Shown: positions 1 to 9,329, numbered from the stretch's first letter. The stretch is 64,000 nt of DNA from Agarivorans albus (GCF_019670105.1 NZ_AP023032.1:3607501-3671500); one strand, 5' to 3'. Notes: generated by a model not told the origin, from the letters alone. Numbers and translations are program-made.

Positions 1-200
1 CCTCCTTTGGTCCGAAGACATTATGCGGTATTAGCAGTCGTTTCCAACTGTTGTCCCCCACGTAAAGGCATATTCCCAAGCATTACTCACCCGTCCGCCG
101 CTCGTCATCTTCTAGCAAGCTAGAAATGTTACCGCTCGACTTGCATGTGTTAAGCCTGCCGCCAGCGTTCAATCTGAGCCATGATCAAACTCTTCAATCA
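1..200 (-). rRNA. rrs: 16S ribosomal RNA, 5' end (partial)
   Basis: Read on the minus strand, this begins with the universal 5' segment of bacterial 16S rRNA (GAAGAGTTTGATCATGGCTC, the 27F primer site) and continues through the V1 hairpin to a GGACCAAAGGAGG-type helix. The remainder lies beyond the left edge. The mature 5' end is placed near position 200 by alignment from memory with E. coli, so it may be off by a few bases. The V1 loop (CTAGCTTGCTAG) is of gammaproteobacterial type. The order rluD-pgeF-clpB-rRNA-pssA resembles the E. coli rrnG neighbourhood. Confidence 0.97.
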
Positions 201-328
201 AAAGTTTTTTCGCTCAAAGTTAAAAACTGAAATTATTACTGTGTTTTACAGTGCAAGACTCCAGTTCACTTAAGCTTAATTTTTTCGCTTAAGGTCCTGT
301 GAGTGCTCACACAGATTGCTTGATAAAT

Positions 329-340
329 TGTTAAAGAGCG
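329..340 (-). promoter_or_regulatory. rRNA leader boxA antitermination site
   Basis: The minus strand reads CGCTCTTTAACA followed by ATTTATCA. This matches the E. coli rrn leader boxA (TGCTCTTTAACA) at 11 of 12 positions. The following bases also resemble the E. coli leader. In that system boxA loads the NusB/NusE antitermination complex on pre-rRNA. It lies between the promoters and mature 16S, as expected. Confidence 0.85.
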
Positions 341-366
341 TTGCTTCTTGCCGAAGCGAGGTGCGC

Positions 367-394
367 ATTCTACGCTTTCCTCTGTGGCTGTCAA
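367..394 (-). promoter_or_regulatory. rRNA operon promoter P2-like (proximal)
   Basis: On the minus strand a perfect -35 TTGACA (394-389) is separated by 16 bp from TAGAAT (372-367). A GC-rich discriminator (GCGCACC) follows, and an A/T-rich UP-element-like tract (395-425) precedes it. Spacing, 16-bp spacer and GC-rich discriminator are typical of stringently controlled rRNA promoters. Confidence 0.8.
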
Positions 395-515
395 CCGCTT
401 TTTAAAACATTTTAAAAAGAAGTTTGAGAGCCGGCTAACTCAGCCCTAGGCCTTGCTAACCCTGACCTAGCCTTACTTCGCTTTAGTGCGCTGCGTGCCG
501 AGTCAGTGGAGGTGC

Positions 516-543
516 ATTATAGGGAAGCGATTTGGTAAAGCAA
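516..543 (-). promoter_or_regulatory. rRNA operon promoter P1-like (distal)
   Basis: The minus strand carries TTGCTT (543-538), a 16-bp spacer and a perfect TATAAT (521-516), then a GCACCTCC discriminator. Upstream is A/T-rich. Together with the proximal promoter about 150 bp downstream this reproduces the tandem P1/P2 layout of gammaproteobacterial rrn operons. Confidence 0.75.
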
Positions 544-605
544 CAGTTATTTTGATTTTTTACCAATTATTGAAAGATAAAACCAAAACAGCATACTAAT
601 TAAGC

Positions 606-634
606 AAAAAGGCACCATTTAAGCGCCTTTTTTC
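606..634 (-). terminator. Rho-independent terminator of pssA
   Basis: On the minus strand a 10-bp stem AAAAAGGCGC / GTGCCTTTTT (one G.T pair) with a 7-nt loop ends in a U-tract, about 20 bases after the pssA stop codon. It separates pssA from the rRNA promoter region. Confidence 0.75.
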
Positions 635-652
635 TCATTAAGTACTATTTTG

Positions 653-1495
653 TTACTTTTCTACTTTATCTTCAGCTACTGGTTCAATAGATTGCTCATC
701 GTCTTTATGCTGGCTCTCTGTTCGATGACAATCTAGATCTTCTTCATCACCCACTACGTGTTTAAACTTGAGGTCCTTTACTGTGCGAACAGTGTAGATA
801 GGTCCCGAAACAGCATAGGCGGCAAACAGTGTAAATAGGATAACTGCTGGTTTAACGGCAATAACAATAAACACCAAAACAATAAGCAGCACAGCAAAAA
901 ATGGTACACGGCCTTTTAAATCGATACCTTTGAAACTGTGATAGCGGAAGTTACTCACCATTAACAGACCACTGATGACAGTAATAAAGCAGGCAACAAA
1001 TTCTAAACTGTTACCTGAAAACTGAAGGTCTTGAGCAAACCAGACCATCCCAGCTATTAACGCGGCCGCGGCTGGACTAGCTAAACCTTGAAAGAAACGT
1101 TTATCCGCAATCCCCACTTGAGTGTTAAAGCGGGCAAGGCGCAAGGCTGCACCTACTGTATAAACAAATGCTGCCAACCAGCCTATTTTGCCTAAGTCGT
1201 GCAGCGCCCAATTGTAAACCACCAGAGCAGGGGCAATACCAAAGGAAACCATATCGGCCATCGAGTCATACTCTGCACCAAAGGCACTCTCGGTATTTGT
1301 TAACCTAGCAACTCGGCCATCTACTCCATCAAAAATCATTGCAACAAAGATGGCGATAGCCGCTGCTTCAAATTGGTCGTTCATTGATGCTACTACTGCA
1401 TAAAAGCCTGAAAACAGCCCTGCGGTGGTAAACAAATTGGGGAGTAAGAAGATACCTTTTTGGCGGGCACCTTCGCTAACTTTTTGCTCGGTCAT
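653..1495 (-). CDS. pssA: CDP-diacylglycerol--serine O-phosphatidyltransferase
   Basis: This membrane enzyme makes phosphatidylserine from CDP-diacylglycerol and L-serine, the precursor of phosphatidylethanolamine. The CDP-alcohol phosphotransferase signature is seen around residues 57-82: DG-x2-DGRVAR, then G-x3-D-x3-D (FGAEYDSMAD). Several hydrophobic segments follow. At 280 aa it is the small integral-membrane (Bacillus/Vibrio-type) PssA rather than the larger phospholipase-D-like E. coli PssA. The C-terminal ~40 residues are acidic and polar, probably a cytoplasmic tail. It is a single gene, divergent from the small gene at 1673, with its own terminator. The family assignment is sure; that serine rather than another alcohol is the substrate follows from overall similarity. 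Confidence 0.93.
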   Translation of the reverse strand: MTEQKVSEGARQKGIFLLPNLFTTAGLFSGFYAVVASMNDQFEAAAIAIFVAMIFDGVDGRVARLTNTESAFGAEYDSMADMVSFGIAPALVVYNWALHDLGKIGWLAAFVYTVGAALRLARFNTQVGIADKRFFQGLASPAAAALIAGMVWFAQDLQFSGNSLEFVACFITVISGLLMVSNFRYHSFKGIDLKGRVPFFAVLLIVLVFIVIAVKPAVILFTLFAAYAVSGPIYTVRTVKDLKFKHVVGDEEDLDCHRTESQHKDDEQSIEPVAEDKVEK

Positions 1496-1672
1496 TTAAA
1501 TACTCTATAAAACAGCCTTAAAACTTTGGCTAAAAATAGCATAAGCCCCTAGTTGTTAATAGCAATTCAAAGACAAAAGCAGCGCAATGAACTATATCTT
1601 AGACATAAGAAATAAATATTAGGAGGAGTTCATTTTTTAGGTCGACTAAACGCACAAATTGGTAGTAACACT

Positions 1673-1933
1673 ATGGACATAGAAAGATTGACTAAGCATT
1701 TGAGTTTAGACCCGCACCAAATTAGCCAATTTACTCAACTTGAACAACGATACAACAGCTTGATGGATGACTTATTTGGTTTTGAAGGCGATAGAAAACA
1801 AATGTGGAAAGCAATGCGAGAGTTGTTAAAAGAAAAAGATCAAGAGATTGCTAAGCTGCTTAGCGACAGCCAAACAAAAAGCTATCTCAACTTAAAACAA
1901 CTCCAAAAACAACAACGTAAGCAAGCTAATTAG
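1673..1933 (+). CDS. Small charged helical protein of unknown function (86 aa)
   Basis: I do not recognise this protein. It is predicted to be all-helical, with many Gln, Lys, Leu and Glu residues and no signal peptide or membrane segment, so it is probably cytoplasmic. The C-terminus is basic and Gln-rich (KQLQKQQRKQAN). The ORF is supported by its own strong terminator overlapping the stop codon and by lying alone between pssA and clpB. The ATG at 1673 has no good ribosome-binding site directly before it. A perfect AGGAGGAG lies 45 bp upstream but is followed quickly by a stop in the only plausible frame, so translation initiation here is unclear. A loose resemblance to Spy/CpxP-type helical proteins is too weak to name it. 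Confidence 0.6.
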   Translation: MDIERLTKHLSLDPHQISQFTQLEQRYNSLMDDLFGFEGDRKQMWKAMRELLKEKDQEIAKLLSDSQTKSYLNLKQLQKQQRKQAN

Positions 1934-1943
1934 CTTGCTTACG
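1916..1943. terminator. Perfect 28-bp palindrome, bidirectional terminator
   Basis: A perfect inverted repeat (arms CGTAAGCAAGCTAA / TTAGCTTGCTTACG) sits between the convergent small gene and clpB. It is followed by T-rich sequence on the plus strand (CTTTACTTTTATTT) and by a TTGTTGTTTTT-type run on the minus strand, so it can terminate both. It includes the stop codon TAG (1931-1933) and the last five codons of the 86-aa gene. Confidence 0.8.
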
Positions 1944-1951
1944 CTTTACTT

Positions 1952-4522
1952 TTATTTAAAGGCTAATTGGCCATCTTCCAACTCGATACGAATGGTTTTT
2001 CCTGGTTCGATTTGTCCCGATAAAATGGCTTGCGCTAGGGGGTTTTCTAACTGTTGCTGAATAGCCCGCTTTAAAGGCCTTGCGCCATAGACAGGATCAA
2101 AGCCAGCTTGCCCTAATTTATCTAACACCGCATCGCTAAACTCCAACTTGTAACCTTTTTCCTCCAAACGCGGCACCAAACGCTGAACTTGTATTCCGGC
2201 AATTGTGCGGATTTGTTCGTGTGCTAATGGATGGAATACCACCGATTCATCAATTCGGTTGATAAACTCAGGCCTAAACTGCTGAGCAAGCACGCCCATC
2301 AAGGCAGTTTTTATCTCCTGATGAGTCATCTCACCATGTCGCTCTTGAATAATGTCTGAGCCAAGGTTGGACGTCATGATGATGACTGCATTGCGAAAAT
2401 CTACTGTTCGCCCCTGCCCGTCAGTTAAGCGGCCATCGTCTAATACCTGCAGCAAAATGTTAAACACATCTGGATGAGCCTTTTCTACTTCATCAAGCAG
2501 AATAACCGAGTAAGGTCTGCGCCTTACAGCTTCTGTTAAATAACCGCCCTCTTCATAACCCACATAACCAGGAGGCGCCCCGACTAAACGAGCAACCGAG
2601 TGTTTCTCCATAAATTCCGACATGTCGATACGCACCATTGATTCTTCGGTATCAAACATAAATTCGGCGAGCGCTTTACATAGCTCTGTTTTACCCACAC
2701 CAGTTGGTCCTAAAAACAAAAACGAGCCAATCGGGCGGTTCGGATCAGATAAACCCGCTCTGCTACGGCGAATAGCATTGGATACTGCTTCTACGGCCTC
2801 GCCTTGACCAATCACCCTATCGTGCAGCTGTTGCTCCATACGCAGCAACTTGTCGCGTTCGCCCTCCAGCATTCGATTAACTGGAATGCCAGTCCAGCGC
2901 GACAAAACATCAGCAATTTCTGCATCACTCACCTTGTTACGCAACAAACTCATATCTTGCATTTCGGCTTGCGAGGCTAAATCTAACTGGCGTTCCAATT
3001 CCGGAATGCGACCATATTGCAGCTCAGACATACGATTTAAATCGCCGGCGCGACGCGCAACGTCCATATCTAAACGAGCTTGTTCTAAATCGGCTTTAAT
3101 ATGCTGGGTGCCCGATAAAGCGGCTTTTTCGGCCTTCCAAACCTCGTCTAGCTCTTTAAATTTACTTTCTTTTTCAGCTAACTCTTCGTCCAGTAAAGCT
3201 AGTCGTTTAAGGCTGGCGCTATCTGCTTCTTTTTGCAGCGCTTGACGCTCCAGCTTTAACTGAATGATTTTGCGTTCAAGTTTGTCTAAGGCTTCAGGCT
3301 TAGAATCTATTTGCAGACGAATACTTGAAGCCGCTTCGTCTATAAGGTCGATAGCTTTATCGGGTAATTGCCTATCGGAAATATAGCGATGTGACAAACT
3401 GGCCGCTGCAACAATCGCAGGGTCAGTAATTTCAACCGAGTGGTGCAACTCATAACGCTCTTTTAAACCACGTAAAATCGCTATGGTGTCTTCAACGTTA
3501 GGCTCTTCCACCAGCACTTTTTGGAAGCGACGCTCAAGTGCCGCATCTTTTTCAATGTACTGACGATACTCATTTAACGTTGTTGCGCCTACACAATGCA
3601 GTTCACCACGCGCCAAAGCAGGTTTAAGCATATTACCTGCATCCATCGCGCCATCGCCTTTACCGGCACCAACCATAGTGTGCAACTCATCGATGAAAAG
3701 TATCACTTGGCCTTCTTCTTGAGAAAGCTCATTAAGCACTGCTTTTAAGCGCTCTTCAAACTCGCCGCGATATTTAGCCCCGGCCACCAAAGAACCCATA
3801 TCAAGCGATAAGACGCGTTTGTTTTTTAGTCCTTCCGGCACTTCGTGGTTAATGATCCGCTGAGCTAAGCCTTCGGCTATCGCGGTTTTGCCCACTCCGG
3901 GCTCACCAATTAATACTGGGTTATTTTTGGTACGACGCTGCAATACCTGCACGGTGCGACGAATCTCGTCGTCACGACCGATCACCGGGTCAAGCTTACC
4001 TTGCTCGGCACGCTCGGTAAGATCTATGGTGTATTTTTCTAGTGCTTGGCGCTGGTCTTCGGCGTTAGGGTCATCAACTTTTTGGCCACCTCGAATTTTG
4101 GTAATGGCTTTTTCTATATTCTCTTTATTTGCGCCTAACTCACGCATAATATCGCCAAGCTTACCTTTGTCTTCAGTAACAGCTAAAAAGAAGATTTCTG
4201 ATGAAATGAATTTATCTTTACGCTTTTGCGCCAACTTGTCACAAAGGTTAAGTAACACCACTAACTGGTTCGAAAGCTGTACTTCGCCACCAGTGCCTTC
4301 AACACGTGGCAACTGCTCTAGGGCTTGGGAAAGCTGAGAACGTAAGGCGCTGCCTTCAATTCCCGCTTCTACTAATAATGGCCTTAGCGAAGCGGCATCT
4401 TGATTTAGCATGGCCGACATTAAATGCACCGGTTCAATAAACTGGTGGTCGCGCCCCAATGCTAAAGATTGAGCGTCTGAAATCGCTAATTGAAATTTGC
4501 TTGTGAATCTATCTAGGCGCAT
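1952..4522 (-). CDS. clpB: ATP-dependent disaggregase ClpB (Hsp100)
   Basis: ClpB is a hexameric AAA+ chaperone that extracts polypeptides from aggregates together with DnaK. The order is standard: Clp N-domain (about 1-145), first AAA+ module with Walker A GEPGVGKT and LFIDELHT Walker B, a long coiled-coil middle domain (about 400-520, rich in Leu/Lys/Glu), second AAA+ module with [10 protein letters not shown] and [10 protein letters not shown], and the C-terminal D2-small domain. Length 857 aa equals the family norm. I chose the ATG at 4522 because GGAGGTG sits 7-8 bases before it and the protein then starts [10 protein letters not shown] like E. coli ClpB; an in-frame ATG five codons upstream overlaps the RBS. 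A sigma-32-type promoter lies just upstream. pgeF and rluD are upstream on the same strand. Confidence 0.98.
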   Translation of the reverse strand: MRLDRFTSKFQLAISDAQSLALGRDHQFIEPVHLMSAMLNQDAASLRPLLVEAGIEGSALRSQLSQALEQLPRVEGTGGEVQLSNQLVVLLNLCDKLAQKRKDKFISSEIFFLAVTEDKGKLGDIMRELGANKENIEKAITKIRGGQKVDDPNAEDQRQALEKYTIDLTERAEQGKLDPVIGRDDEIRRTVQVLQRRTKNNPVLIGEPGVGKTAIAEGLAQRIINHEVPEGLKNKRVLSLDMGSLVAGAKYRGEFEERLKAVLNELSQEEGQVILFIDELHTMVGAGKGDGAMDAGNMLKPALARGELHCVGATTLNEYRQYIEKDAALERRFQKVLVEEPNVEDTIAILRGLKERYELHHSVEITDPAIVAAASLSHRYISDRQLPDKAIDLIDEAASSIRLQIDSKPEALDKLERKIIQLKLERQALQKEADSASLKRLALLDEELAEKESKFKELDEVWKAEKAALSGTQHIKADLEQARLDMDVARRAGDLNRMSELQYGRIPELERQLDLASQAEMQDMSLLRNKVSDAEIADVLSRWTGIPVNRMLEGERDKLLRMEQQLHDRVIGQGEAVEAVSNAIRRSRAGLSDPNRPIGSFLFLGPTGVGKTELCKALAEFMFDTEESMVRIDMSEFMEKHSVARLVGAPPGYVGYEEGGYLTEAVRRRPYSVILLDEVEKAHPDVFNILLQVLDDGRLTDGQGRTVDFRNAVIIMTSNLGSDIIQERHGEMTHQEIKTALMGVLAQQFRPEFINRIDESVVFHPLAHEQIRTIAGIQVQRLVPRLEEKGYKLEFSDAVLDKLGQAGFDPVYGARPLKRAIQQQLENPLAQAILSGQIEPGKTIRIELEDGQLAFK

Positions 4523-4555
4523 GTCACACCTCCACATATATTAAGCTATTAATGA

Positions 4556-4586
4556 ATATGTGGGATTAGATGTAAAAAAATTCAAG
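4556..4586 (-). promoter_or_regulatory. Candidate sigma-32 (heat-shock) promoter of clpB
   Basis: The minus strand shows CTTGAA (4586-4581), about 16 bp, then CCCACATAT (4564-4556). This approximates the sigma-32 consensus CTTGAAA-N11-16-CCCCATNT, with one change in the -10. It lies 34 bp before the clpB start codon. The match is read by eye; heat-shock control of clpB is established in related bacteria. Confidence 0.65.
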
Positions 4587-4598
4587 ATAAATGGCATT

Positions 4599-4623
4599 AA
4601 AAAACCATCAAGACGATGGTTTT
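4599..4623 (-). terminator. Terminator between pgeF and clpB
   Basis: On the minus strand AAACCATC-GTCTT-GATGGTTT is followed by a T-rich run. It comes 16 bases after the pgeF stop and just upstream of the clpB heat-shock promoter, so clpB can be controlled separately from rluD-pgeF. Confidence 0.75.
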
Positions 4624-4638
4624 GTGAGCTTTATTGCT

Positions 4639-5367
4639 TTAGCTAAGCCAGATGGCTGCAGCCATTCGCCCGGTTTGGCCGTCACGCCGGTAAGAAAAGA
4701 AACGTGAGGCATTATTTAAAGTACAGCTCGCATCAGCATAAACATCATTCAAACCTAGCGCGCTAAGACGCTGCTTAGCCAATTGGTGGATATCGGCATA
4801 ATACTTACCGCTATTTGCGCTAGCCGTAAAAGCGCTGGCCGACTTTGAGTCTTTAGCAACAAATTGCTGATAAACTTCAGCACCTACTTCAAAGGCATCT
4901 GGGCCAATCGCAGGACCAAACCAAGCCATGATCTCACTGGGAGCAATGTTCATTGCTGCTACGGTATTTTCTAACACACCATCGAGCAAACCGCGCCACC
5001 CAGCGTGTGCCGCCGCCACTACCGTGCCTTGTTTATCGCAAAAAAGTACTGGTAAACAATCTGCGGTCATTACTACACATACCGCATGCTCTTGCTTCGC
5101 GACGCTGGCATCTGCCTCAGCAAAACGCATGCTAGGCTCACTGGCATCTACCACACGAGTGCTGTGAATTTGCTTTAACCAACACACTTGCTGTGGCATA
5201 CCTTGTTGGAAATGCTGCCGATTGGTCTGCACTGCGCTGGCGTCGTCCCCCACATGATCACCCAGATTGTAGGAATCATAGGGAGCCAAGCTAGCGCCTG
5301 CTAAGCGGTCACTGTAAACCGCTTTTACATTTTTTGGGCTAGGCCAATCAATCAGCAATTTAGCCAT
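4639..5367 (-). CDS. pgeF: Peptidoglycan editing factor PgeF (YfiH/DUF152 laccase-domain protein)
   Basis: This copper-oxidase-like YfiH family protein is known in E. coli for removing wrongly incorporated serine-containing muropeptide precursors; relatives act as purine nucleoside phosphorylases or polyphenol oxidases. Family motifs seen: KQIHSTRVVD (near 65), ADCLPVLFCD (about 103), AAHAGWRGLLDGVLENTV (about 118) and FGPAIGPDAFEVG (about 150), supplying the metal-binding His and Cys residues. Length 242 aa is normal. It starts two bases after the rluD stop codon, so the two are co-transcribed as in E. coli. It is followed by a terminator before clpB. Confidence 0.93.
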   Translation of the reverse strand: MAKLLIDWPSPKNVKAVYSDRLAGASLAPYDSYNLGDHVGDDASAVQTNRQHFQQGMPQQVCWLKQIHSTRVVDASEPSMRFAEADASVAKQEHAVCVVMTADCLPVLFCDKQGTVVAAAHAGWRGLLDGVLENTVAAMNIAPSEIMAWFGPAIGPDAFEVGAEVYQQFVAKDSKSASAFTASANSGKYYADIHQLAKQRLSALGLNDVYADASCTLNNASRFFSYRRDGQTGRMAAAIWLS

Positions 5368-5369
5368 GA

Positions 5370-6338
5370 TTAGCCTAAATCAGGATTGAGTTTATGATCA
5401 GCGCGCAAGGCATCGGCAATATCTAACATGTCTTGAGGAACTGGTGCGTGCCACTCCATCATTTCGCCCGTAATTGGGTGCTCTAAACGCAACATTACCG
5501 CATGCAGTGCTTGGCGCTGAAAACCACGCATAGCAGTAATCAACTCTTCACTAGAGCCTTTAGGTAAACGCAAACGACCGTAGGTTTGGTCACCTAAAAG
5601 TGAGTGTCCAATATGCGCCATGTGCACCCGAATTTGGTGAGTACGGCCTGTTTCCAAGCGCAAGCGGATACGCGTATGTTGGCGAAACTTCTCCGCTACG
5701 CGGTAATGCGTTACAGCAGGTTTACCAGTAGCAACTACAGCCATATGAGTGCGCTTAGTTGGATGGCGACCAATCGGCTCTTCCACCAATCCACCAGCAG
5801 TCATTACCCCGGTAGCAATCGCTTCATACTCACGGGTTACATGGCGAGCTTGAAGCGCTTCAACTAAATGAGTTTGCGCAGGCACGGTTTTAGCCACCAC
5901 CATAAGTCCAGAGGTATCTTTATCTAAACGGTGCACAATACCGGCGCGAGCCACTTCGGCAATTGATGGATAACGATGCAATAAAGCATTGAGTACAGTG
6001 CCGCTGTTATTGCCAGCACCAGGGTGCACCACCATGTTAATAGGCTTATTGATCACCAGAATATCGTCGTCTTCATAAACGATATCGAGCTCAATATCTT
6101 CAGCTTGGGCTTCAACCACGTCTTCCAACACGGTATTTAATACAATTTCTTCCCCGCCAACTACCTTTTCCCTCGGTTTAACTTTCAGTTCGCCATCTAA
6201 ACGAACACATTCGCCAACGATCCATTCTTTGATCCGTGAACGGGAATAATCTGGAAACAACGCAGCTAACGCCTGATCGAGGCGAGCTCCAGCTAGCTCA
6301 TCATCAACGATTGCTCGCAACTCTAAAGGTTGACTCAT
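5370..6338 (-). CDS. rluD: 23S rRNA pseudouridine(1911/1915/1917) synthase
   Basis: RluD modifies helix 69 of 23S rRNA. An N-terminal S4 RNA-binding domain (about 15-75, FPDYSRSRIKEWI) precedes the RluA-type synthase domain with the catalytic motif HRLDKDTSGLMVVAK, whose Asp is the nucleophile, and RTHQIRVHMAHIGH. I place the start at 6338 (MSQPLELRA), preceded by GAGGT at about 10 bases. An in-frame ATG ten codons upstream (6368) would add residues absent from E. coli RluD. The resulting 322 aa fits the family. It is divergent from bamD, as in E. coli, and forms an operon with pgeF. Confidence 0.96.
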   Translation of the reverse strand: MSQPLELRAIVDDELAGARLDQALAALFPDYSRSRIKEWIVGECVRLDGELKVKPREKVVGGEEIVLNTVLEDVVEAQAEDIELDIVYEDDDILVINKPINMVVHPGAGNNSGTVLNALLHRYPSIAEVARAGIVHRLDKDTSGLMVVAKTVPAQTHLVEALQARHVTREYEAIATGVMTAGGLVEEPIGRHPTKRTHMAVVATGKPAVTHYRVAEKFRQHTRIRLRLETGRTHQIRVHMAHIGHSLLGDQTYGRLRLPKGSSEELITAMRGFQRQALHAVMLRLEHPITGEMMEWHAPVPQDMLDIADALRADHKLNPDLG

Positions 6339-6584
6339 CTTAGGTTTTACCTCTAACAGGAAGGCCAAAACGGGCTATTGTAATCATTCCTAGCTTAAAG
6401 CATAGAAGAAAATGGTTTGTTAGATGCACCTCCCACTATATATGTCACTCGGTGATTGACGGTTTAAGTGGCATAGAGGATACTGTTTGCCCATTATTTG
6501 AGGTGTTTAACCTAATACTTTTCGACGTTGAGACGAGTATTGTTATTTGGTTATCACAGAAACAACAAAGACGATTTTTAGTCC

Positions 6585-7322
6585 ATGATGCGCGTTTATA
6601 AGCAAACAATTTCAGTAATACTGCTCGGCTTGATGCTTGGAGCTTGTTCTTCGAATTCAAAAGAAAAGCCAAAGATCCCCGACAAACCAGCGTCGGAGCT
6701 ATACGCTGAAGCCCAAACAGCAATCAACAATGGCGCGTTTACCGATGCAGTTGAGAACTTAGAAGCCTTAGATACGCGCTATCCTTTTGGTCCCTACTCT
6801 AATCAAGTACAGCTTGACCTTATCTACGTATATTACAAACGTAGTGATACAGCGATGGCTTTAGCGAGCACCGACCGTTTCATTCGCAATAACCCAACGC
6901 ACAGTGAGTTAGATTACGTCTATTACATGCGCGGGCTTACCAATATGGCGGCAGACTACAACTTATTCCAAAGCGTTGTTGGTATTGACCGTTTTGACCG
7001 AGACCCAAGCTTTTCTCGCCAAGCCTTTAACGACTTTAAAACCTTGATTAATCGTTATCCGCACAGTGATTATGCTGCAGATGCCAAGCAGCGCATGGTT
7101 CACTTAAAAGATAACTTAGCCCGCTACGAAGTATCGGTGGCGCGTTACTATATTAAGCGTGAAGCTTATATTGGTGCGGTAAATCGCGCTCGCTATGTGA
7201 TTGAGAACTTCTCTGATACTCCATCTGCGCGCGATGCACTTAAAGTGATGGAAGATGGCTACAAGGCTCTAGGCATTACTGATAAAGCGGAGCAAACCGC
7301 ATTAATACTTAGTGTGAATTAA
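6585..7322 (+). CDS. bamD: Outer membrane assembly lipoprotein BamD
   Basis: BamD is an essential part of the BAM complex that folds beta-barrels into the outer membrane. A signal peptide ends in the lipobox LGAC with Cys at residue 21. Then come tetratricopeptide-like helices with typical features: TRYPFGPYSNQ, YYKRSDTAMAL, DYVYYMRGL, RYPHSDYAADA and the C-terminal ARYVIENFSDT. Length 245 aa is normal. Two adjacent ATG codons (6585 and 6588) could start it, and the RBS is weak. It is divergent from rluD and followed by a strong terminator shared with the PII gene. Confidence 0.96.
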   Translation: MMRVYKQTISVILLGLMLGACSSNSKEKPKIPDKPASELYAEAQTAINNGAFTDAVENLEALDTRYPFGPYSNQVQLDLIYVYYKRSDTAMALASTDRFIRNNPTHSELDYVYYMRGLTNMAADYNLFQSVVGIDRFDRDPSFSRQAFNDFKTLINRYPHSDYAADAKQRMVHLKDNLARYEVSVARYYIKREAYIGAVNRARYVIENFSDTPSARDALKVMEDGYKALGITDKAEQTALILSVN

Positions 7323-7336
7323 GATTGACTAAGCAT

Positions 7337-7367
7337 AAAAAAGGCGAGCTAATAGCTCGCCTTTTTT
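7337..7367. terminator. Bidirectional terminator between bamD and glnB
   Basis: A 14-bp stem (AAAAAAGGCGAGCT with AGCTCGCCTTTTTT) and AAT loop, U-tract on both strands, lies between the convergent stop codons of bamD and the PII gene. Confidence 0.9.
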
Positions 7368-7382
7368 GTATCTGGGTACGCG

Positions 7383-8054
<672 letters not shown>

Positions 8055-8576
8055 TTGACTAAGCAAACCGGATTTACCTTACTTGAATTAATGATAACCA
8101 TTGCAATCGCGGTGGTATTACTGGGTATCGGCGTACCCAGTATGAACAGTTTGTTTCAGTCAATGGCGGCGGATGCATCAAGCAACCGGATGATGCGAGA
8201 AGTGCGTTTTGCTCGCAGCCAAGCAATAAACCTTAATCAACGTGTAGTTGTTTGTGCCCTAAAGGCCAATGGCAGCGACTGTGGCGGAGAAGTGAATTCT
8301 GGTTTAACGGTATTCGCCGACGATAATAACAATGGAAAATTGGATAGTGGTGAGAAAGTTCTACTGGCAGCAGAGCCATTTACTAAGGCTGGCAATATCG
8401 ACTTTAAAGGAGCAGTAGATTCATTTTCTTTTCAGAGCGATGGTTTAATTGCTGGGGCTTCGGGAAGCCTATACTTTTGTTCAAATGATAATAGCTACAT
8501 TGATGGTGTAGTTATCTCAAAAGGCGGCAATATTCGTTTTATAACCGATAGTGAAAAAAGCAGCTGCCCTATCTAA
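8055..8576 (+). CDS. fimT: Type IV pilus minor pilin, FimT/GspH family
   Basis: The N-terminus TGFTLLELMITIAIAVVLLGIGVPS is a type III prepilin signal (shown here only to its conserved core): Gly precedes Phe, Glu is at +5, and a hydrophobic helix follows, for cleavage by PilD. The mid and C-terminal region has the GspH/FimT features: FARSQAINLNQRVVVC, an Asp/Asn-rich loop (DDNNNGKLDSGE) and conserved Cys pairs. In this family the protein primes the pilus or binds DNA. The start is TTG at 8055 with a poor RBS (TAAGAG). It is on the opposite strand from, and convergent with, the pilV-pilE operon. Confidence 0.8.
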   Translation: MTKQTGFTLLELMITIAIAVVLLGIGVPSMNSLFQSMAADASSNRMMREVRFARSQAINLNQRVVVCALKANGSDCGGEVNSGLTVFADDNNNGKLDSGEKVLLAAEPFTKAGNIDFKGAVDSFSFQSDGLIAGASGSLYFCSNDNSYIDGVVISKGGNIRFITDSEKSSCPI

Positions 8577-8602
8577 GCCTGTGACTGAGCTCCCCACTCT
8601 AA

Positions 8603-8893
8603 TTAATATTCAAGTTCTGCAAATCGTACATTCGCAATATCACTGCTAAACTCACTGTTAAATTCAACACATTCAATCTGAGAAATACTGCCAAACTTTT
8701 GTGCACTAGCGGTGTGATTGGTATACCGCTGTTTAATTTCCGCTGTAATCTCTGCTATTGAATCTAGATCTTTAGGCGAAGCTATTACCACTTGATCATA
8801 ACCTGTGGAGCCAGCCATGTAGCACTTAACGGTAATCGCCCAGCTTGAAGACATGGGCAAAATCAAACATAAGAAAATAGCTAAACCTTTCAT
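8603..8893 (-). CDS. Small secreted protein at the end of the pilin operon (TapY2-like?)
   Basis: This 96-aa protein has a signal peptide (MKGLAIFLCLILPMSSSWA, cleavage near residue 19) and two cysteines in the mature part (CYMAG and ECVEF) that could pair. The start at 8893 lies four bases after the pilE stop codon. Longer in-frame starts overlap pilE in another frame and are unlikely. Its place after pilE in a pilY1 operon and its size fit the poorly described TapY2 group of small type IV pilus-associated proteins; this is a guess from context and memory. It is probably periplasmic. Confidence 0.65.
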   Translation of the reverse strand: MKGLAIFLCLILPMSSSWAITVKCYMAGSTGYDQVVIASPKDLDSIAEITAEIKQRYTNHTASAQKFGSISQIECVEFNSEFSSDIANVRFAELEY

Positions 8894-8897
8894 AAGA

Positions 8898-9329
8898 TCA
8901 CCAACAATCAGCATTTGAATTTCCCGACGAATCCTCAGCAGACTTGCTGCCCTCATCATCGATAGAGAAAATTTTACAGTCGGTATCAGCACTAAGTTGA
9001 GTACCTAAAGCAGTCGCCTTAGCTGTAAATGTACTAGCCGCTGCAGAACTACTTAGCGTAATGGCATAATAGCCATTCTCGGTGTTATAAGAGCCTGCAC
9101 CAGACGCAGCCAAGCTCAAGCTGGCAAGGTTAGCTGCATAACTCGCATTATCGGCGTAATACTGTTCTTGTAATACCGCTAAGGTGGCTAGTTCTTTTTT
9201 GGCCTCACTGCGCCGAGATTCGGCGACAAATGACGTATAAGCAGGGTAAGCTACCGCCGCCAATATGGCGACAATAGCTACCGCAATCATGAGCTCCATT
9301 AAGGTGACGCCGCGCATCGAGTGTTTCAT
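8898..9329 (-). CDS. pilE: Type IV pilin, PilE type (minor pilin)
   Basis: The prepilin leader MKHSMRG is followed by VTLMELMIAVAIVAILAAVAYP, the conserved N-terminal helix with Glu5 of the mature pilin (core motif only). The first 80 residues are most like PilE (YTSFVAESRRSEAKKELATLAVLQEQYYADN). The globular part has a Cys pair (DCKIF and ADCW at the end) that can form the D-loop disulfide. At 143 aa it fits a minor pilin in the core priming complex with PilV, PilW, PilX and PilY1. It lies directly after pilY1 with a one-codon gap, as in the Pseudomonas fimU-pilE cluster. Confidence 0.9.
   Translation of the reverse strand: MKHSMRGVTLMELMIAVAIVAILAAVAYPAYTSFVAESRRSEAKKELATLAVLQEQYYADNASYAANLASLSLAASGAGSYNTENGYYAITLSSSAAASTFTAKATALGTQLSADTDCKIFSIDDEGSKSAEDSSGNSNADCW

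Noticed and set aside
2850-3245. 131-aa plus-strand frame inside clpB
   Set aside because: Antisense shadow of clpB coding sequence.
6445-6723. 92-aa minus-strand frame over the bamD start
   Set aside because: Overlaps the bamD signal peptide on the other strand and has no RBS or recognisable motifs.
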